Positions 1 through 12,400 of a stretch of 64,000 bases of DNA are shown here, one piece after another. Numbering within the stretch: the first letter of the stretch is position 1; every line of letters starts with the position of its first letter. The notes beneath the pieces are model-generated. The model did no database searches. It was not told the DNA's origin and saw nothing but the letters and a program-made list of their open reading frames with translations. This DNA is from Numida meleagris (taxonomy: Eukaryota; Chordata; Aves; Galliformes; Numididae), in the NCBI RefSeq assembly GCF_002078875.1, contig NC_034414.1, forward strand, positions 27,190,637 to 27,254,636, written 5' to 3'. The position numbers and the translations under genes were made by a program.

Positions 1-1299
1 GTCAGAGAACGGCTGCGCACAACTCACAGCATCCCAGAAATTGTTTGTCATTCCCCCTGCATGAAATGTGTGTATCCAAATAGTCATCTGGATCACATCG
101 CTGTGGGAGCAGAGTGCACAAACAGAACTCTACAGCGGCTTGTGATGTGGTGATCTCAGCCCAGTTCTTAGGAGCCAGATGCCCATAATACGAAAACAAC
201 CATGAAAACTGTCTCTTTTGCTGGCACTGTTTAATCAAAGGAACAATGGGGGAGAGTGGCAGTCTTATTCCTACAAAGAGCCCTTCAATGTCAAATTTGC
301 CATACAGTAGAGTAGCATTCACCTCTGTGGCACAGACCACAGCCACTCCAGAGAGGAACAAAAGCTCTCAGACAGCACGCAATTAATCCGGCATCTATTA
401 AACCAAGCACGGGTAATTTTGAAGGAACGTAACAGATTTCTGCTTTACATTATTCTAAGCGCTATTTTTTTAACTCTACGCAGTACACACAGCTCAAAGT
501 AAGAAACAGGAGCCTGTGCTCCTGGCAGCTGTTTTCTTCTGAGTCGCTGCTTTACCTCGCCGGCATCTCATAATCCTGAGACAAAAACCAAGCAAAGCGC
601 AGCAAAGGAGGAACGTTAAAATGCTGATGACTTTCCTGCTGCCCACAGCCATGAGCAGGTGCCCAGTGCAGAGCAAACAATTAGTTCCATGACCAAGGGC
701 ACTAATGAAAGCTGGTTTCCTATGGATTTATGACAACACGTTGCCTTGGTGCCAGAGACTTGAGGAGTTAGACTTTGCTAATATCTTGAATCCAGATGAG
801 GATTTTATCAGCAATTGGCTCTGGAATGGCTTAATGAACTCTGAAGCAGTGATATGTATAGAAAAAGAGATGTATTGCACATGCGAGACTGATTTTAGTG
901 GAATTTCAAAGATAGTATAGAAAAACTGATCAAAGCAAATGCGTCTTGTCTGCTAAGTCCTAAAAATGGGACTAGTGCTGTTTGTATTTCTGTGCTGTCT
1001 GCCTACACTTAAAACTTTTTCCAGTGCAGCTATTTTGAATAGCAGTGTAATTAGTTGCCACTATAATGATATTTCCAATAAAAGACATGGAGTAGTTGCA
1101 GCGGTGAAGTATAAAGGTGTAAATAAACAATATGTTTTCACAAAGGAGGAAAATGTCCCAGACAGATTTTCTTTTAAAGCTATTTACAAGTGATTTGGAA
1201 AAAGAGGACAAAGTGTGAGGTGAGAAGTTTACTGAGAATGAAAACCTGTTCTGGGCAGTCAAAACAGGAGTTGGTTGTGAAGGGCTGCAGAAGTTTTTC
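1..1299. other. Intergenic DNA, no supported gene
   Basis: Two short plus-strand ORFs (705-920, 71 codons; 966-1193, 75 codons) lie next to the old LINE fragment but match nothing I know. A 119-codon minus-strand ORF at 2-361 is likewise unrecognised. The stretch from about 960 may already be decayed LINE. Confidence 0.6.
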
Positions 1300-1765
1300 A
1301 TGCTAATGAATGACTGGGTTGTAAAATGGCAGATGAAATATGCTGTTGATAAATGCACAGTAATGCTTCTGGGGAAGAAAACCCACCCTAATTATACATG
1401 CATAGTAAGGGGCTCTAGATCAGCCATCACTGCTCAGGAAAACGATCTCAGCAGCATCGCTAATTCTGAGAAAATGACAGGTCAAGTCTGAGCAGGTGTC
1501 AAAAAAAGCAAGTAAAATATTAGGAATTACTGGGAGGGGAGAAAGGAGAAAACAGAAAATGTAGTTATCCCTGCATAAATTTAGGGTGTGGTTCTGGTCT
1601 AGGAAGTGCTTGCAGCACTGGTTCCTCCTCCGTGGCCCTACCCTCCCATCCACACAGCCCAGCACATTCATATCCAAAAAGCCTGTAGGAGAGCTAAGAG
1701 AGGCACAGGGAACAAGCAGGAGGCCTTGGAGCTATGGGACAGCTTCCATATGAGGAGAGAATATG
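1300..1765 (+). mobile_element. Old CR1/L3-like LINE fragment (reverse transcriptase C-terminal part)
   Basis: The plus strand reads WVVKWQMKYAVDKCTVMLLG, then KKTHPNYTCIVRGS, then AITAQENDLSS. This corresponds to the conserved end of the reverse transcriptase ORF of CR1/L3-type elements (typical form WQMKFNVDKCKVMHIG.NPNYTY). The following bases keep recognisable landmarks in order: a VKKASKILGI-like stretch, GAGAAAGGAGAAAACAGAAAAT, and GGGACAGCTTCCATATGAGG. Stop codons and frame shifts show it is long dead. The 5' boundary is vague. Confidence 0.7.
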
Positions 1766-3224
1766 CAGCAGAACTCCTGGCAGGCCGTGAGATGGCAAAG
1801 CAGCTGAGCCAGGTCTGCGAGTTAGCCAGGAGCCAGCCACCACAACCAGCTGCACTGCCAGGCCCAGGCACACCACGCTGAGTGCACGCAACCCAGTGGT
1901 GAGGTACGTGCTCTATACTCACCTTCCTTCTCATGTTTTTTTGCCTCCAAGATCCATTTAGAGGTTATGCTTAGGGAAAGTGAATCCCAGCGATGTGCGG
2001 TGTTACTCTGGTTCTCACCTCTTCTATTGACAGAGTTGTTTCCATCTCTAGATATCTTTCCTGTCTCTTTAGTTTGTGCCCCATACTGGGGGAGGAAGAT
2101 CTGCTCAACGTTTTTACCGTACTCGATCAAGTGATGCTGTGACTGCTTATTTAATTTGGCAAAGCTGATAAAGGGTTATCAAGCGGCTTGTTGTTGAAGC
2201 TTTCAGCGTTAGTCTGGCACTAAAACTGTATGAAATGATAGGGTCAAACTCAGCAAACCACAGCTAAATTCAGGGGGTGGAAATCACATAAGCCAAGGGC
2301 GAAACTCACATCCCCTTGCGTAGGACTGGGTTTATCGTTACGTGTAGGAGTTTCCTGGGAAGTTATGAGGGTGATGGCAAAGACTGAAGCAGACCTTTCA
2401 CAACAGTAAAAATTGATTTAATGGCTTTATATTTTGTGCTCCCAAAAGGCCCTAGCGTGACTATGTGTTTTGATAGTGCAATAGCTCGCAGCTTTGCCAT
2501 CTCTACTTCAGTAATTTCTTTGTGCGCTCACCTTATTCCTGGGAAACAAGAATCCTCAGGAAGGGAAACAACTTCCTCCCTGGGGCTGCCTGCCTGGCGC
2601 TGAGCAGCAGAAAGCCCTGTCAGTCTTGCCGAGGAGCTACAGAGAGCAGAAGTACCTCCCCGGCAGCCTGACCTTGGCAAGGAGACCGGGGACTCGACAT
2701 TCGCGACAGGCAGCAGCTCCCTTTAATAAATATTTCACGGCAGAGAGCCGCAGACTTGGGGAGAAAATGGAGGGCAGGGTTCAGCCAGTGACGCAAGGTG
2801 ATGTGACCGGACCTTGTCTAGCGGGGCTGGAGGCCACCTAATTGGCATTCCTGCGCCATGCTTGTGGAGAGCATTCTCAAGTCCTCTGGGAACACAAAAA
2901 TAATTAAAAGGCCCCTCAGCACACAGTGTTGCTAATGGGCTATTGCCTGCCATGTGATGTTTTTGTGCTCAATTAGAGCCGAGCAACACAGACTGCTAAA
3001 AATTCACGTCTCCCTCTGAGAGACACCTGGGTAGACCAAGTCTGCTCTTCGGATGCATAGTGTCCCTCCTCGCACATCACTGCCCCGCGGCATTCACGTT
3101 AAGGAGCTGAAGGAAGAAGCGACAGCAAAGCTTCGTGAGGCAAAGTGCACATTGCTTTGTTTGCAGCTCAGCAGCACGAGCTCCAGCACGGGCAGCCTGA
3201 GCGTTCAGTTCAGAACAGCCATCC
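1766..3224. other. Intergenic DNA, no supported gene
   Basis: There are no recognisable exons. The part from about 2830 to 3010 is rich in ATTA/TAAT cores and reads like candidate regulatory DNA (see findings). Confidence 0.6.
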
Positions 3225-3480
3225 CAGTGTGCCCCCGGCACCGCCGCGGTGACCTTGGGCTGCAGAATGACTGTGCATATGGCGTGAAGTAGAGGCCCTG
3301 GACCTCTTCCAGGCGAGCGCTCGCTCGCGCACGGCACGTCTGTGCGGCTGCTAGCTGCTCCCAGCGCAGTGCGCGCTCAGCCGGCGCCAGCTGCGGCTGC
3401 CTGGCACAGAGCCTCCACAGACCCCCTCCCTCTCCCCTGGCCTTGTGCTCCACATAGACCCTGTACGAGGCGATGCCAAG
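3225..3480. other. CpG-dense patch in intergenic DNA
   Basis: Between about 3310 and 3395 there are roughly 14 CpG dinucleotides in 90 bases, including GCGAGCGCTCGCTCGCGCAC, in DNA that is otherwise CpG-poor. Flanking CpGs extend from CCGCCGCGG near 3241 to about 3475. The patch is shorter than a typical promoter CpG island and no gene start is visible next to it. It could be a small unmethylated regulatory element or a chance GC-rich spot. Confidence 0.4.
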
Positions 3481-6400
3481 AGACCTATCAACACCGTCCA
3501 TGTTTTCTCAAGAGGGATCTGGCCACCTAAAGACAGTTTCTCTCTGCAGTCTCAGCTATGCCTTCTGCCCGGGCAGCTCGGTGCGCTGTGCCTGCTCTCC
3601 CACAGGCCCTGATGCGCTCTGCGAGCCATCGGTGGGGCTTCATTGGGGCCCAAACAATTCGTCTCCGAGGTGCAGTTGGTTGAGTATTCATGGGCTAAAC
3701 TTTAGGTAATTAGCATTGTTAATGTCTTCTGTGCGATATTACAGCTGTGGGCCTCATTAAAATGTCCTCTTGGGAGAAGCCAGGCAGAGAGTCAGGTGTC
3801 AGCCCTGCTTCGCGTGGAAAAGCCCGCCTGCTATTCGGGAGCGTTGTTTGTTCAAACACAGGACAGGAGCCCCCCAGGTCACCTTCCTGCAGCACCGCCA
3901 TGAACAAAGCCGATCGTCCCACCCTGCCTCCGTTCTCTGTGCAAGGAATGGGAGAGGTGAGCACGTGGCAGCCATTACCACTCCGGGCAGTGCTCCCAGC
4001 GAGAGGCCCGGAGGAGTCTGCATAACTCAGGCAGTGAGAGCTTCAAGGATGGGCTCTGCATTCGCTGTTTGTGTGACCTTTCTGAGTCCTTTTCCACAGG
4101 CCAGCAGCAGCTGGTCAGACAATTATTTATGAACAAGAGCAGAGCTTTTCCAGCTGAAGGTGGTTGCTGTGGGCAGATGTCAGTGCAACACATGGGCACA
4201 TCCCAGCTGTTTGCAGGCTCTGAGCTTCAGAGAGGTATGTTAACAGATACAGACACAAGTGTGATTGTCATCTTGCCATCCTCTGAAACCAATGGCTTCA
4301 GCTTCTGGGTAAGTATTCCCAGCAACTGGTTTTTTTTCCGCTATTTTTTGGGGGTGTTTTGGCAGGCTGCTCAGATGGCTGACATCTCTTCCTTTCCATG
4401 TTGGCTAGTTAAATGTCCTCCCTTTCTACAGACCTTTCTGCTGCTGGGAGCAGTAGGTAGGAGGCTGGAAGAGCAGAGGGATGGAGAGACCCCCTGGCTG
4501 TACTGGGTTCCTGGTGTGAAGATAAGGGCCTGGCTGAGAATGAGGGGTGGTAATGCATGAGCGGGAGCAAGCCAAACACGATGGAAACTGGGAGAGAAGA
4601 GAATGCAGGATGGGGATGGAAGATTACCTGACTGCAGGGAGATGATTTGTATAGTGAGATGCTGCTTTGTAAGATGTAAATGACATGCACCCACTGTGCA
4701 ATGTGTTCTTGGTTTTGTTGTGGTGCTAGAGGAGGGTTGGCTGCTCCCCATGCTGCTGCTACTGCCAGTGCTGAAGAAAATAATGTACTTCCCAGAGCTG
4801 TGCTGATAGTATCGGCTGTCAGCACCCAAAATCAGATGCAAACAGAACCACCTTGTTGTGTCTGTGGAGTAAAAAAAGAAAATTAAGAGAGAGGAGGAAA
4901 GTAGGCTTTGCCTGGTGAAGAACTGTAGTTCAAAAGACTTGCCTTCTAACACGTCATTTTCAGGATGCTGTAGCAAGGCAGAGTAAAATGGAAGGTCCAT
5001 AACTCTGGAATCAAATATGGTGATAGTTAATGGCCATCTGTCTGTCTTAACAGTGTTATTTAATAACTTCTGTTGCACTTCCTGTCTGTTTTTAGCCCAG
5101 CTTCCTAAGGAAAGAAGAGCAAGTGCAGTCGTGAAATCATCTGCTTCCTACTAATGCTTTCTAAACTCCTTGGTCATTTTGGCCAAGTACAATAAAACCA
5201 TATGGTTGTTAAGTTCTTATAATTTTTATGAAAACACATGACGAGGAGAACGGGGAGATGGAATGAGAAATGTCTCATTAGTCCCTTCTGAATGAAAGGA
5301 CACAGCATGACATTACACCATATTAAACACTAGGGAACGAGAGAGAAAGATTACGATTGCCCCAGCTGAATGGAAATTTGCAATCAGAGCCTGCGACTTA
5401 AAGGCATTGGAGAACACCAGTAAGCAATAGAAAGCCATAGAAAAAAATGCTCAATTTCATCCGCTGTTCATGGTGCATCATCTCTCATGCTATGGTTGAA
5501 GGATAAAAATGTCTTTTGGAAATTTCACGGAGGACAGCGTGAGGCCAAGAGCACAGGAGGGTAAGTGTAATTACCTTGGTCAGCTCCTCTGGTAAGCGCT
5601 CAGCTGATTCAGATTGGAGTACCTCCATTAAATCTGCAGTTTTACACCTGCCAAAAATCTGAGCCATCACATTTGATCTCAGTAAAATGTTTCTCTCTTC
5701 TTTCACTTTTTTTTTTTTCAGTCCCCAGAGAAGGCAGGAAGCTGACCAGAGGATTATTTTGCTACTGAAGTGCTGCTAATAGAAGTGTAAGGCATTGGTA
5801 GCGTTACCTGTAGCACCAGGCCATCCCTTGTGCTTTTGGGAACTTTTTGCTGCAGCTAAGACCGTGGATTATTTCTGTCATCCTGGACCTTCTTGGAGGT
5901 GGAGGAGTCTGGGGAAGAGGGAGCTCAGGTGGGTCCATTTTTCTCTTAAGCCTCTCCAGGTATCCACAGCTCATCCATTCCTGAGCCTTCAGTGTTTCCA
6001 GAGGTGGTCTGTGCCATGCCAGGACATCTGTATACCTCCAGCAGAAACCAAGGACAGAACTAAGAGTGGGAATCACGTAAGGAAAGCAGTTTTGTTTCAG
6101 GAGAAATAGGATTATGATGGTAGAGGCCAGAACAGTGCAAAATTAACAACTAACATCTTCACTAATAACACTAACTTTGGAGAATTGCTGGGCACAGGGT
6201 TTTTATCCAATGTAACTGTAGCTCTCCTGTGTTTCCTTTGCTGTGAACTTGTGCAGAAGAAAAGCAGAATAATAACTCTCCAGCAGATGAGCATTTCCAT
6301 GTTCAGGAGATCCACGGTGGCACCAAGGAGGCGCACAGATCCTGCCAGGTGCTGATGTTCCCACAGTGCTGAGCAGTGCCTGCATCCAAATTATCCTGGA

Positions 6401-9400
6401 GAGAAGTGGCCCTTCTGCAGGGCAGCACTGTGGATGCAATGGGACCTGGTCAAGGGGGGCTTGAGGCTCACTGCTTTCTGGTCGTGCCTATGTCCTCCGG
6501 TAATCTGCCCAGTGGACTTGTGTGTGCATCCTATCCCGATGCTGCGGTGCGCGTGTGAGTTTCTGTGTCCATCTGTGTATCTGTTTCGAGGCTGGTATGT
6601 TCATCTGATGATACATATTTAAATACTGTAAATAATTGACATGCAATGAGGAAATGTGCTTTATCAAATGAAGTGAGACCAGGCGAAGCCCAGCATCAAT
6701 TCATATTCATATGCTGTGCATTTCCTCCCTGTTTAATCTGTGTTTTAAAGGAACCTGTCCCTACTGGGAATTCCACTGCCAGCCCTCCCCGGCCTCATTT
6801 TGTGCGTAGTATGCCTTCCAAACTAATCCATCCACAAAGCCAGAGGCTCATGTCAGCTTCATTTTGAGAGTGAGCATTTAATTTCTGCTTTCTCTGTCCC
6901 TTCAAAAACCCAACATTTAAGCTAATAGCGAGGAAAGAGCAAGGAGGGAGTAGAGAAATAGCAGCCTGCACTTCTCCCTCCTGCCTTTGGGAGTTTATTC
7001 TCCCCTCAGCTTGCGTGGTACTGGCAGCACAAAGTTTCGGACGGCGGAGCAGGGCCCTATACTTGCCCAGTGATTCTGACTGCCAGGGCTGGCTGAGCAG
7101 TGCAGCTCCCCAAAATTCAAGCTTGCTTTTGTATACATAGCCCTTTTGGGTTCTGCGCCTCTGGATGTTGTGGCATTGGCTCTTTGTTTTCAGGAATGTG
7201 TGGAGCGGTGCTTTTATTAATTGTGCACTGCAGCCAGCGAGCTAATTAGCATGTGTGCACAAAGGTGCTTTCCTGGCTGCCCTATCAGTGCAGCTACAGC
7301 TAATTGGTGTGAACACGGCCAGGGAGAAGCCATCAGGCAGGCAGTGCATTTAGCTCCGCTCTTTCTTCCCCTCTCACTCAGGAATTCATCTACATTATTT
7401 TTGAATTGGAGTCCCCAGGCGCCTTGTTTAATTTATGCTGCAACTTTCTTATCGTCCCTGGAAATGCAATTGGAAAGGAAAAATCCATGCAGCAGATCTT
7501 TCAGCGAGGGAAGCTGCCGATGGTGGTTATGCAGCAAGCCGATTGGAATGAGAAGCAGTGAGTGTCCCTGAACAAACAAGTTATCAGTAAAAAATGGCAG
7601 CTTTGATCAATTTGTGTTTTCAATTGGCTCCTTGTGAAGCTGTAGTGCAGTACTTACTTCAAGTTGGGCCTTTCAAATCTGGCTGGTGGTTCTCGAAAAA
7701 GGGCTGTGCAGAGCAACCTCTCCTCCCCTCCACCTCCTGGTTTCAGGAATTTCGGATTAGCCTAACATCCCTGAGCTTATGCCTAAAGATCTCATTGTTT
7801 CTTCACCTCCTTCTGAGCCCAGGCTTTTGTCTCTGGCCTCTGTTGCTTTCCTGTGCTTTGTCCCATTTTCACTAATATGCAGAGCATGAGGAATCTGCAC
7901 GTCCTCAATGCCTCAGAGGGGCTGGTGAGAGTGCAACTGGGGAATATACCCTGGGGAAAGCAGCTGGAGCAGGAGCTGCGCCCTTCGAGGCAGTGCTGGG
8001 AGTGCTTTTGTGCTCTTTGCCTGGCTCTTTGCAGAGCTGCCATCCTTGCTGAGAGCCTCTGGAGCCTCTCGGAGAATGTCCCCCAGCGTCTGCCTTTGGG
8101 CCTCTGGCTCCACAGCCCCAGCAGGGGATGGTTGGCATTAGTGCAGCACCACTTTTATGGCCCAGCAGCACTCAGTGGCCTGAAGAGCTGAGGGTGCAAG
8201 GATAAATTAGCATGCATGTCTCCATGCCTCTTAGGCCCACAGCATCCAGGTCTCATAACTCTTCCTTTCTCTCTGCTGTCCTGATGCCTCTATTGTTTCT
8301 CATAAGCTCTCTTTATGTTGATTTAACATCTTCTGCACTACCGGGGCAGAAATTCCTCTTGTCCTTCCCCTGCGTCTTCAAGACAGAGCTGTGCAGCTGC
8401 AGAGAATCCTTAGGAGTGCATTAGTGGCAGTTCTGACCCACAACCATCCCTTACTAATCTACTCAAGACGAGAGACCAAACTCTCCAGCCCTACAGACCA
8501 TAATGAAAAGATGCAGGAGAGAATAGGCTTTTATTCTCCTGTGACCTGGGGAAAGCACAGTTGTCTTGTTCCCTGCAGAGGCACTGATGCAGCTGCATTT
8601 CAAGGATGTTGATGGCAATCAGGACAGCTGGTTTTGGTACTGCCAGAAGGGTGTTGGTTGCCTGTTTGGACTCCATGCAGATGTGCAGGAGTTCCACAAG
8701 GGCAGAAAATCCTCAGTAAGTACAAGAGTCAGTCACTCTGTGCGGCCTTCTTGTGTGGTGCCAGGCTGAGGATACTGCCCAGGAAGCACTGGGACAGAGA
8801 GAAACTGAGGTACGGGATGTCTACGAGGCATGGTGCAAGAACAGCAGGATTAGTTTCTGCCAGAATGACACAGAAGTGACTGTCCCACAGCCATACACTG
8901 TGGTAGAGGATTCCTTCAAAGCAAAGGTTTGGTTCCTTTGAAATGAGGACTTCTCTTGTTGGGAAATACCGTTCACAGAGTTGCTAAGAGAGACTGCTGG
9001 ACTCCACAGTTCAGCACCTCGTTTAGATTCATTCTAGAAGTAACAAGGAGCTCGTCTGAAATGAGCTCGAGGCTTGCTTGGGAGGTGGCTCCAGGCTGAG
9101 AAACCAGTTTTCCCCCCCAGCACCTCAACTCAGGGCCTTCTGCAGCCTGCCTCCACCCAAGCTGCCTTGCTTGTAGGGCAGCCCCAGGCTCCCCAGAAAC
9201 CCAGGACCTCTGTGAAACATTCATCACTCCTGGAGAGCCTGCAGCAGAGCCTGAGCAAAGCTTTGTGCCTTGTGTGAACTGAAGATCTATCATGGTTTGA
9301 AGAGTTAATCACGTGACATCTCCCTTGTTTTCTCTGCACCTCCAGTTCCTCGTCTGTGTGTCTCCTGTGCAACATTGCTGCTATCTTTACTCTTAGCAGT

Positions 9401-12400
9401 GGAAAGGTTAGTTCCTTTGAACCCCTTTCCCCCTCCATCCCAAAGCCTGTTTCAGAAATAATCAAAGTATATAATTAATATTGTACTAGTCCAAATAAGT
9501 ACAACCATCTTCCAGGAGGATGTACGTGTCAGGCTCTAATTAGAAGCCTCCTCGGCACCAACCGATGTGAGGTGACAGTTCACCATTCCCATCACATACT
9601 ACATTTTTCTATATCATTGCTCGGTCATGAGTGACTGTGGACTGAGTTAACCAGACTCGGTGGAGAAGAGGGGTTGGGTGGGCCATGGTGGGGACTGGAA
9701 AAGCAGGAGGTGATTTTTCTATTTGGTTATTTGCTGAGACCCATCAACACCACAGCTAAATGAATACTTCTTCAACTAATAATGAGCCATGCCTTCCCTG
9801 GCTGAATTTCTTTCTCCTGCTGAGGCGGAGGGTGCTGCTTTTTCCAACTCACTGGAAGATCTCTCTTGTTCCAACAGAGCCTGATGGGTGAAGGAGAAAT
9901 GGCACTTAGAAAATCCCAAATGTTCTTGAATGCCTTTTCTTCCCAGATCCCGAGTTAGCTGCTCAGACATGATGGGCCATGCGAGGAAGCACAAGGAAAG
10001 CGTCTCAGACCAGAAGCGACTTTCTGCCCGTGGAGGACAGTTATTTGGTGGTGAGCAGAGCCTTTGGAAGGCTGAGTCCGTGAGCACTGGCACCGTCCCA
10101 ACACACTCACCATTTTCCAGCATCAGATGGTGGCTGGGCAATGGAAAGGCTGCAACTGAGAAGGAAAGGCAGAAATAAACCCTTACATGTCTTATATACC
10201 AACACTCCATTTTGCTTGACCCAATAAAATGAAGCTTAATATATATATTTCTGGTATTGTAGTCAAGACCAGCTTCGCGGATTTTTTTCCCTCAGCAAGA
10301 ACACCAGCATTACAGTGAAATCAGTTCAGGGGTTTATGTAGTTTTTCAATGACCTATTGTATTTTTGGGGATTAATATTTCTGTTTTTTTCCTTTTCTTT
10401 TTTCCCCCATTCCAAGAAACTGTTGCTACAGATAATCTATACACACGCAAAGAAGTAACATCTTTTATTAAAATGCTTGCTTATAAGAAGAAAAGCAGTC
10501 CAGGTCTTTGCCAATACAGTAAATAAAGATAAAATTTTCAGTGAGCGGGTCAGATAATTGGACATATTTTTGAGTATCCTGTGAAATTTCCCTTAGAAAG
10601 AGGGAGATACATGTGAAAAATATTGAAATTCCCACCCTCGTGTGGAAAAAATCATTTGCTGCATCGTTCTTGGGAGCCTCTAAAAGATTCCTTGTAGAAG
10701 TATGTGATCTTTGCCACGTCCCTGCAGGCGCCCCATTGGCATTTGATAGATTTGTGGTGCTGCAGCAGAAGGTGCAGGAAATCTGCTGAGGTTTCGTGCT
10801 GGAAAAACAAGTGTAGAAACAGAGACTTCATTATTATTATTTTACTCAATAAAAAGCCACTCGTAAATGTTCAAATTAAAAGCATGCATAAAACTGAGGA
10901 AAAAATAGTGAGCAGATTCTTACCTTTCCTCTTACAGAAACGTTAGTGTCCTTGTTTTGTCGCTCATGCGCATGTGGCGTATTTGCAGAGCAGTTAGATG
11001 GGCAGAGGCCCATTGGGGTGGGATCCTGGACCAAAGAGAGTCCTCCAGTTTCCCTGAGGTGATCTTGACCTTCTTGCTGAAAACTCACCTCTGAATAATG
11101 TACTGGGCTTGTACAGAAATGATAGCTCTTGGTTTGGGATCATGCTGGCTCCCCATTTAAGTGGGTCTCGGCCTGCAGACTGCTGAGCTGGGTGACGCAA
11201 GGGACATGGCTGCCCCTCATGCCTCAAGGCACACCGGGCTCTGTGCGCACTCCTGTGTCTCCCTCTGAATAGGCACCATCTGGCCCACCCTCCAAGTGTC
11301 ACTTTTCCCTGCACAGCCTCTCCCAGGGTTTGCCAGCTTGCGACTGTGATTCGGAGAGGGGCTGCGAAAGGTGGTGAAATTTTGCATGATTTGTTACTGC
11401 ATAAGCAGTGCTGCTGACAGGACTTTTCTTTAGGATTTAATTGAGCTCTGAACCTCTTCGGAAATCTGCATCGCTTATTGAATGAAGCTCTCTAAATCTG
11501 CATCCCTCAGACTCCAATCAGGAAAATGAGAGGGGTCTGCCTGCCTGCTTTTTGGTTTGGGGAACTTGTCACTCTAGCGCACTTGACACACTGGCTCTGC
11601 AGCTATCGTTTTCCTGACCAGCAAGGCTGTACGGAGGGCTGTATTCCCCACTTCCTCCCATTTACAGCCCCATCATAGCACAGCCATGCAGCCTGGTGGC
11701 CTTCTTTCTGGTGGGCTCTCTGCAGAAGTCCTCCCAGTTCGCAGCCTGCACTTGCCTTTTAGAGACCAAGACAAAGGACAAGTCCATTCCTAATGACGGG
11801 GAGGAGAAAGGGGTATGCCGTGCCCTTCACATCTGGCTGCAGGTAAGCGGAGCGAGGCTGTAGGGCTGAAGTAACCAAATGCTTTGCCATGTCCTTCTGG
11901 AAACCAGGCAGGAGGTCAGCCAGCAGAAGACCTGCCAAGGCAGGGCCATGGGTCTCAGTCTGATATTTGAAACTTAACCTCATCGCAACACCAAAAGCTC
12001 AAGTGCTGGTTCAGCACAACCCTAATTAAAACCGTATCTTTTTAATTAACAGTGTAACAAATGGGATGAGACATTTATTGCATACCAGAAGTTGGTTTGT
12101 AGTTGGTTTGTTCTGGTAAAACACGAGCAGTACTTGCATGGAGGTTCAAACTGACACATGGACTGAGACACACGTGCATTAAGGCACAAACAAGGGGTTA
12201 ATAATGCCAAAGAAACGTAAGGAAAAAAGCATATCTCTGGTCAAGTCTCTATGAAAAGCGGTCCTTTTTCTCCCCAAGTGCCTGTATCAAGTTTGAGAGT
12301 AGAGGATGGAATAAGATTAAAGAAATGATTGAACTCACTGGCAGGTTTTTTTTTTGTTTTTTGTTTTTTTTTTTTGACCAAAAGAGCTGTTTTTCAGAAA

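Noticed and set aside
4371..5078. Longest ORF of the window (235 codons, minus strand)
   Set aside because: Low-complexity Ser/Leu/Pro-rich translation, no recognisable domain, and opposite-strand ORFs overlap it. The length is plausible by chance in 64 kb.
10652..10849. Minus-strand ORF with an acceptor-like TTTTTTCCTCAG upstream, considered as a distal RGS6 C-terminus
   Set aside because: Lies 12 kb beyond the recognised terminal exon, has no similarity to any RGS6 tail I know, and has no supporting polyadenylation context.
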